Source: Bacteroides sp. CAG:144 (GTDB lineage: Bacteria; Bacteroidota; Bacteroidia; Bacteroidales; UBA11471). From it: a stretch of DNA of 19,601 bases. This document shows, piece after piece, positions 16,868 to 19,601 of the stretch. Position 1 is the first letter of the stretch; the number at the start of each line of letters is the position of its first letter. The position numbers and the translations under genes were made by a program. The stretch is taken from positions 1 through 19,601 of the forward strand of contig HF999741.1 of the NCBI GenBank assembly GCA_000434215.1, read 5' to 3'. Below the pieces are notes generated by a model, which had not been told where the DNA came from, did not search any database, and worked only from the letters and a program-made list of their open reading frames with translations.

Positions 16868-16888
16868 TATAGGAATCTTTTTCCTATA
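16868..16888. repeat. Short inverted repeat in the AT-rich divergent intergenic region
   Basis: TATAGGAA and TTCCTATA are perfectly complementary around a 5-base TCTTT spacer. It lies between the divergent starts at 16754 and 16959, so it could be an operator or simply a small hairpin. The rest of 16783-16958 is very AT-rich; I find no consensus promoter for the GH105 gene there, only TATATTCG at 16932-16939, one mismatch from TAnnTTTG. Confidence 0.4.
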
Positions 16889-16958
16889 TGTATTTCTCAT
16901 ACAATAAAGCACAACATACAATAATAAATAATATATTCGCAATAAAATATTTTTAACC

Positions 16959-18356
16959 ATGATTAAACACAAATTATTTTTGCTCTCATTATTCTTATTT
17001 TACGGGGCGATCGCTTATCCATATACCGAGTTACAAAAATGCGATATAGAAAAAGTCATATCGCGCGACTCCACATTCTACTACGCCTCGTTGGTAAACG
17101 ACTATTTTATGCGGAATTATCCCGACCCGACAGCCAATTCCTTCGTCGGAGGAAAGAAAAGAAACAGTCGCATCTGGACGCGAGGAGTATATTACGAAGG
17201 CCTTATGTCGATGTACCGACAGACTCCCGTCGAAAAATGGTATGACTATACACAAGAATGGGGAGACTTCCACAAATGGATATCAAATGACACCAAAGCT
17301 CCGACCAATGCCGATTTCCATTGCTGCGGAATGGCATATCTCGACATGTATATGCTCGACACCTTGCAAACAATCCGTAAAACACATATTAAAAATCATA
17401 TCGATGCCCTGATGTACGAACGAAAAAGTATCGACGACTGGTATTGGGTAGATGCCGTACACATGGCTATGCCCATCTACGCCCAACTTGGCTCGATCGA
17501 AAATGATGACCGTTATTTTGAATACATGTACGATATGTATATGTTTACCCGAGATAAACAGGGCGACACCGGCAAATCGAGCAAAGGGAAAGGAAAAGGT
17601 GCCCCGCTTTTCAATGAAACAGACGGATTATGGTATCGGGACTATCAATTCGATCCTCCTTACACCGACAAAGTTGAAACCGATAAACCTTGTTATTGGT
17701 CGCGCGGAAACGGCTGGGTTTACACCGCCCTGATGCGGGTACTCCAATACGCCCCCGACACGGTTTGCCATAAAGATCGATACATGGAAGACTTCACCGC
17801 TATGTCCGAAGCTCTCACTAAATGCCAACGCGAAGACGGCTTTTGGCCGGTCAGCCTTGCAGCCCCGTCGAACTACGGGTCTACCGAAGCAGAAGGTCCA
17901 GAAACCTCAGGCACAGCACTTTTCATCGCAGGTATGGCTTACGGAATACGCACGGGATTACTCGACAGCACGACATATATACCTTATGTGGTAAAAGGCT
18001 GGAATGCCCTCTGTCACAAAGCGGTAGCCAACAATGGATTTCTGGGTTACGTACAAGGGACCGGTTCAAAACCCGAAGACGGGCAACCGGTAACGCGAAC
18101 ACATATCCCCGACTTCGAAGATTTCGGCATAGGATGTTTCCTATTGGCCGCTGCCGAAGTCTACCAACTGGGTGATGTAGACCTCAATCCTACCAGTTCC
18201 ATCTATTCGGCAACAAACGATACCCAACTTATCTCAACCCGATATTATTCCATCGACGGAAGACCCTTATCAACTCCCGGAGAAGGGATAACTATCATCA
18301 AAAACATCTATTCCGACGGAACGGTCCAAACCGGTAAAAGCATCTCGAACAGATAA
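16959..18356 (+). CDS. GH105-family glycosidase (unsaturated rhamnogalacturonyl hydrolase type)
   Basis: This 465-residue exported enzyme has a signal peptide (residues 1-19) and an (alpha/alpha)6-barrel. GH88/GH105 enzymes remove the 4,5-unsaturated uronic acid left by polysaccharide lyases on pectin-type and other fragments, by hydrating the double bond. Family marks are R-I-W-T-R-G-V-Y-Y-E-G-L near 70-82 and D-D-W-Y-W-V-D-A-V-H-M-A-M-P with likely catalytic Asp165. Also present are Y-W-S-R-G-N-G-W (Trp247), D-G-F-W-P-V-S-L and E-T-S-G-T-A-L-F. A Gly/Lys/Ser stretch, G-K-S-S-K-G-K-G-K-G, precedes A-P-L-F-N-E-T-D-G-L-W-Y-R-D. The last 40 or so residues (R-Y-Y-S-I-D-G-R-P-L, G-I-T-I-I-K) lie outside the catalytic fold and resemble a type IX sorting-type tail. 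No lyase or susCD genes are visible nearby, so the natural substrate is uncertain. Confidence 0.9.
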   Translation: MIKHKLFLLSLFLFYGAIAYPYTELQKCDIEKVISRDSTFYYASLVNDYFMRNYPDPTANSFVGGKKRNSRIWTRGVYYEGLMSMYRQTPVEKWYDYTQEWGDFHKWISNDTKAPTNADFHCCGMAYLDMYMLDTLQTIRKTHIKNHIDALMYERKSIDDWYWVDAVHMAMPIYAQLGSIENDDRYFEYMYDMYMFTRDKQGDTGKSSKGKGKGAPLFNETDGLWYRDYQFDPPYTDKVETDKPCYWSRGNGWVYTALMRVLQYAPDTVCHKDRYMEDFTAMSEALTKCQREDGFWPVSLAAPSNYGSTEAEGPETSGTALFIAGMAYGIRTGLLDSTTYIPYVVKGWNALCHKAVANNGFLGYVQGTGSKPEDGQPVTRTHIPDFEDFGIGCFLLAAAEVYQLGDVDLNPTSSIYSATNDTQLISTRYYSIDGRPLSTPGEGITIIKNIYSDGTVQTGKSISNR

Positions 18357-18391
18357 CAAAATAAGAAATTACACTGCAATATTTTTCCCAC

Positions 18392-18409
18392 AAAAGGTGT
18401 AACCTTTTT
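18392..18409 (+). terminator. Possible terminator after the GH105 gene
   Basis: AAAAGGT and ACCTTTT pair perfectly around the 3-base loop GTA, followed by further T residues. It lies 36 bases after the GH105 stop. The stem is short and AT-rich, so it is weaker than the other terminators here. Confidence 0.5.
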
Positions 18410-18452
18410 CTCATTTTTACGTCTAACAAACGTAATATAAAAAGCATCCGTC

Positions 18453-19583
18453 ATGAAAATCAAACATTCTTTCCTTTTGTGGGGACTTGTATTTCTTCTC
18501 TTCGTTTCTTGCGGAGAAAAACAAAATTATCTCTCAGGCCAGATTGAAGGTTTGGAACCGGGTGATTGCATTATTTTGGGGTTGATCGACCCGATTACCG
18601 ATGAAATTTACATATCCGATTCGACCATCGTAGAAAAGAAAAATCATTTCGACTTATATACCAAAGCGACAGACCAATGGGCATATTTAGCTCACTGTCC
18701 TAAAAACGAGAAAATAAAAATCGAACATCACCGAGGAAACAGATTCCGTCTCTTTCTTGAAGGATACGCATCTCTCCACCTTTCCGGATCTACCGACAAT
18801 TTCCACTACCTAAAAATTACCGGCGGTCTATATGAAACGCCCGATTTGAGACCGGCATTTAATTTGATGGACAGCGCTCTACTCATACAACAAGACGGTA
18901 TCGGCCGGTCCCCGTCCGACCCATTACGACGGACATTGATCAAAAAATCGAACCGTATGTTGATGACCGTAGACTCCATGGAACAACAATTTGCCGATAC
19001 ACATCCCGATTTTGCATACTCGGCAGCCATTATGCGCTATGTCAATGAAAAAGAACTAGAAAAACGTTTCCGACAATTAACGCCACGAGTACAGAAAAGT
19101 GTGCCGGGCATAGCGGTCAGCAATCATTTGCAAATATTTCGATCGACACAACCGGGTGGACTTGCTCCCGATTTTACACTTTTATCACTAACCGGAGATT
19201 CGATACGACTATCGGACTACAAAGGAAAACACGTATTTTTGGAATTTTGGGGGTCTTGGTGCGGACCTTGCCGCATGATGTCTCCTAAGCTCATAGCATT
19301 CAACCATACCCTACCGTCCGACAGTTCTATCATCATGATAGGCATAGCCTGTAACGAAGCGAGTAAAAAGAATTGGAAAAAGACCGTTGAAGAAGATAAT
19401 CTCAACTGGATTCAAGTTCTAGAAGAAAACAATCAAGGGAAATTATCCGTGAGCCGCCAATATGCAATCGACGGCTATCCCACATCATTGCTTATCGATC
19501 CAAGAGGGAAAATCATTTTACGGGGCCACCCCGAACACATATTAGGGAAAGCAAGTGCTCTTCTGGGTCTATCCTCTAAATAA
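18453..19583 (+). CDS. Lipoprotein with N-terminal DUF4369-type and C-terminal TlpA/ResA-like thioredoxin domain
   Basis: This 376-residue lipoprotein has a signal sequence ending L-F-V-S-C (Cys20). No acidic run follows the Cys, which suggests it faces the periplasm. Residues 25 to about 120 resemble the DUF4369 beta-rich domain that precedes many Bacteroidetes thioredoxins (L-S-G-Q-I-E-G-L-E-P-G-D, D-S-T-I-V). A helical linker runs to about 230. The thioredoxin-like domain begins at A-P-D-F-T-L-L-S-L-T-G-D and has the redox motif W-C-G-P-C (Trp269, Cys270, Cys273) and the cis-Pro in G-Y-P-T-S-L-L-I-D (Pro343). It probably reduces or exchanges disulfides of envelope proteins or of cytochrome c maturation partners. 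No consensus promoter is seen in the 96 bases before it. Confidence 0.92.
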   Translation: MKIKHSFLLWGLVFLLFVSCGEKQNYLSGQIEGLEPGDCIILGLIDPITDEIYISDSTIVEKKNHFDLYTKATDQWAYLAHCPKNEKIKIEHHRGNRFRLFLEGYASLHLSGSTDNFHYLKITGGLYETPDLRPAFNLMDSALLIQQDGIGRSPSDPLRRTLIKKSNRMLMTVDSMEQQFADTHPDFAYSAAIMRYVNEKELEKRFRQLTPRVQKSVPGIAVSNHLQIFRSTQPGGLAPDFTLLSLTGDSIRLSDYKGKHVFLEFWGSWCGPCRMMSPKLIAFNHTLPSDSSIIMIGIACNEASKKNWKKTVEEDNLNWIQVLEENNQGKLSVSRQYAIDGYPTSLLIDPRGKIILRGHPEHILGKASALLGLSSK

Positions 19584-19586
19584 ATC

Positions 19587-19601
19587 ATGAACTATCCTTT
19601 T
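19587..19601 (+). CDS. Possible start of the next gene, cut by the window edge
   Basis: An ATG at 19587, three bases after the thioredoxin gene's stop, opens a frame M-N-Y-P-F that runs off the window. The tight spacing fits an operon partner, but five codons give no identity and this could be chance. Confidence 0.25.

Noticed and set aside
16932..16939. TATATTCG as a promoter for the GH105 gene
   Set aside because: It differs from TAnnTTTG in the conserved TTTG part and has no -33 partner; in such AT-rich DNA it is likely chance.

Overview
The window looks like chromosomal DNA from a member of the Bacteroidales (Bacteroidetes), probably a gut-type commensal. The promoters match the phylum's -7 consensus TAnnTTTG, with no Shine-Dalgarno-like sites before the starts. 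Lipoprotein signals are abundant, and the gene families are typical of the group: a BtuG-type beta-propeller lipoprotein, a DUF4369-thioredoxin lipoprotein, an unsaturated rhamnogalacturonyl hydrolase and the 'NDRFLFRRELF' family. I cannot name the genus from sequence alone. I see no insertion sequence, phage gene, CRISPR array, tRNA or rRNA. The region reads as ordinary vertically inherited core and accessory DNA.

Layout. (1) Bases 1-887 hold the 3' part of a cation diffusion facilitator transporter. (2) Bases 942-4440 hold a vitamin B12 uptake unit: promoter, cobalamin riboswitch, btuB-like TonB-dependent receptor, overlapping btuG-like surface lipoprotein and a palindromic terminator. (3) On the minus strand, 4479-4862 is a divergent HPPK (FolK-like) gene. 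(4) 5120-6799 is a YidE/AspT-type transporter with its own promoter and terminator. (5) 6917-13422 is a six-gene plus-strand operon: TolC-like outer-membrane channel, MacA-like adaptor, MacB-type ATPase, separate MacB-type permease, LytS-type histidine kinase and LytTR response regulator, closed by a terminator. (6) On the minus strand, 16782 down to 13429 is a tight four-gene operon: a repeat-containing acidic protein of unknown function, rsmI, a coiled-coil lipoprotein and a YjjG-type HAD nucleotidase. (7) 16959-18356 is a GH105 glycosidase. (8) 18453-19583 is a DUF4369/thioredoxin lipoprotein, with the possible first codons of another gene at the window edge.

How the genes work together. 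The B12 unit is a coherent system: the riboswitch represses when B12 is plentiful, BtuG captures corrinoid at the cell surface and BtuB moves it across the outer membrane. The efflux operon encodes a complete tripartite MacAB-TolC-type pump plus a LytTR two-component system that is probably its dedicated regulator. The minus-strand operon joins rRNA modification (RsmI) and nucleotide clean-up (YjjG) with two poorly characterised Bacteroidetes proteins. These two, together with the divergent FolK-like protein, are the least understood parts of the window. I found no clearly new multi-gene system.
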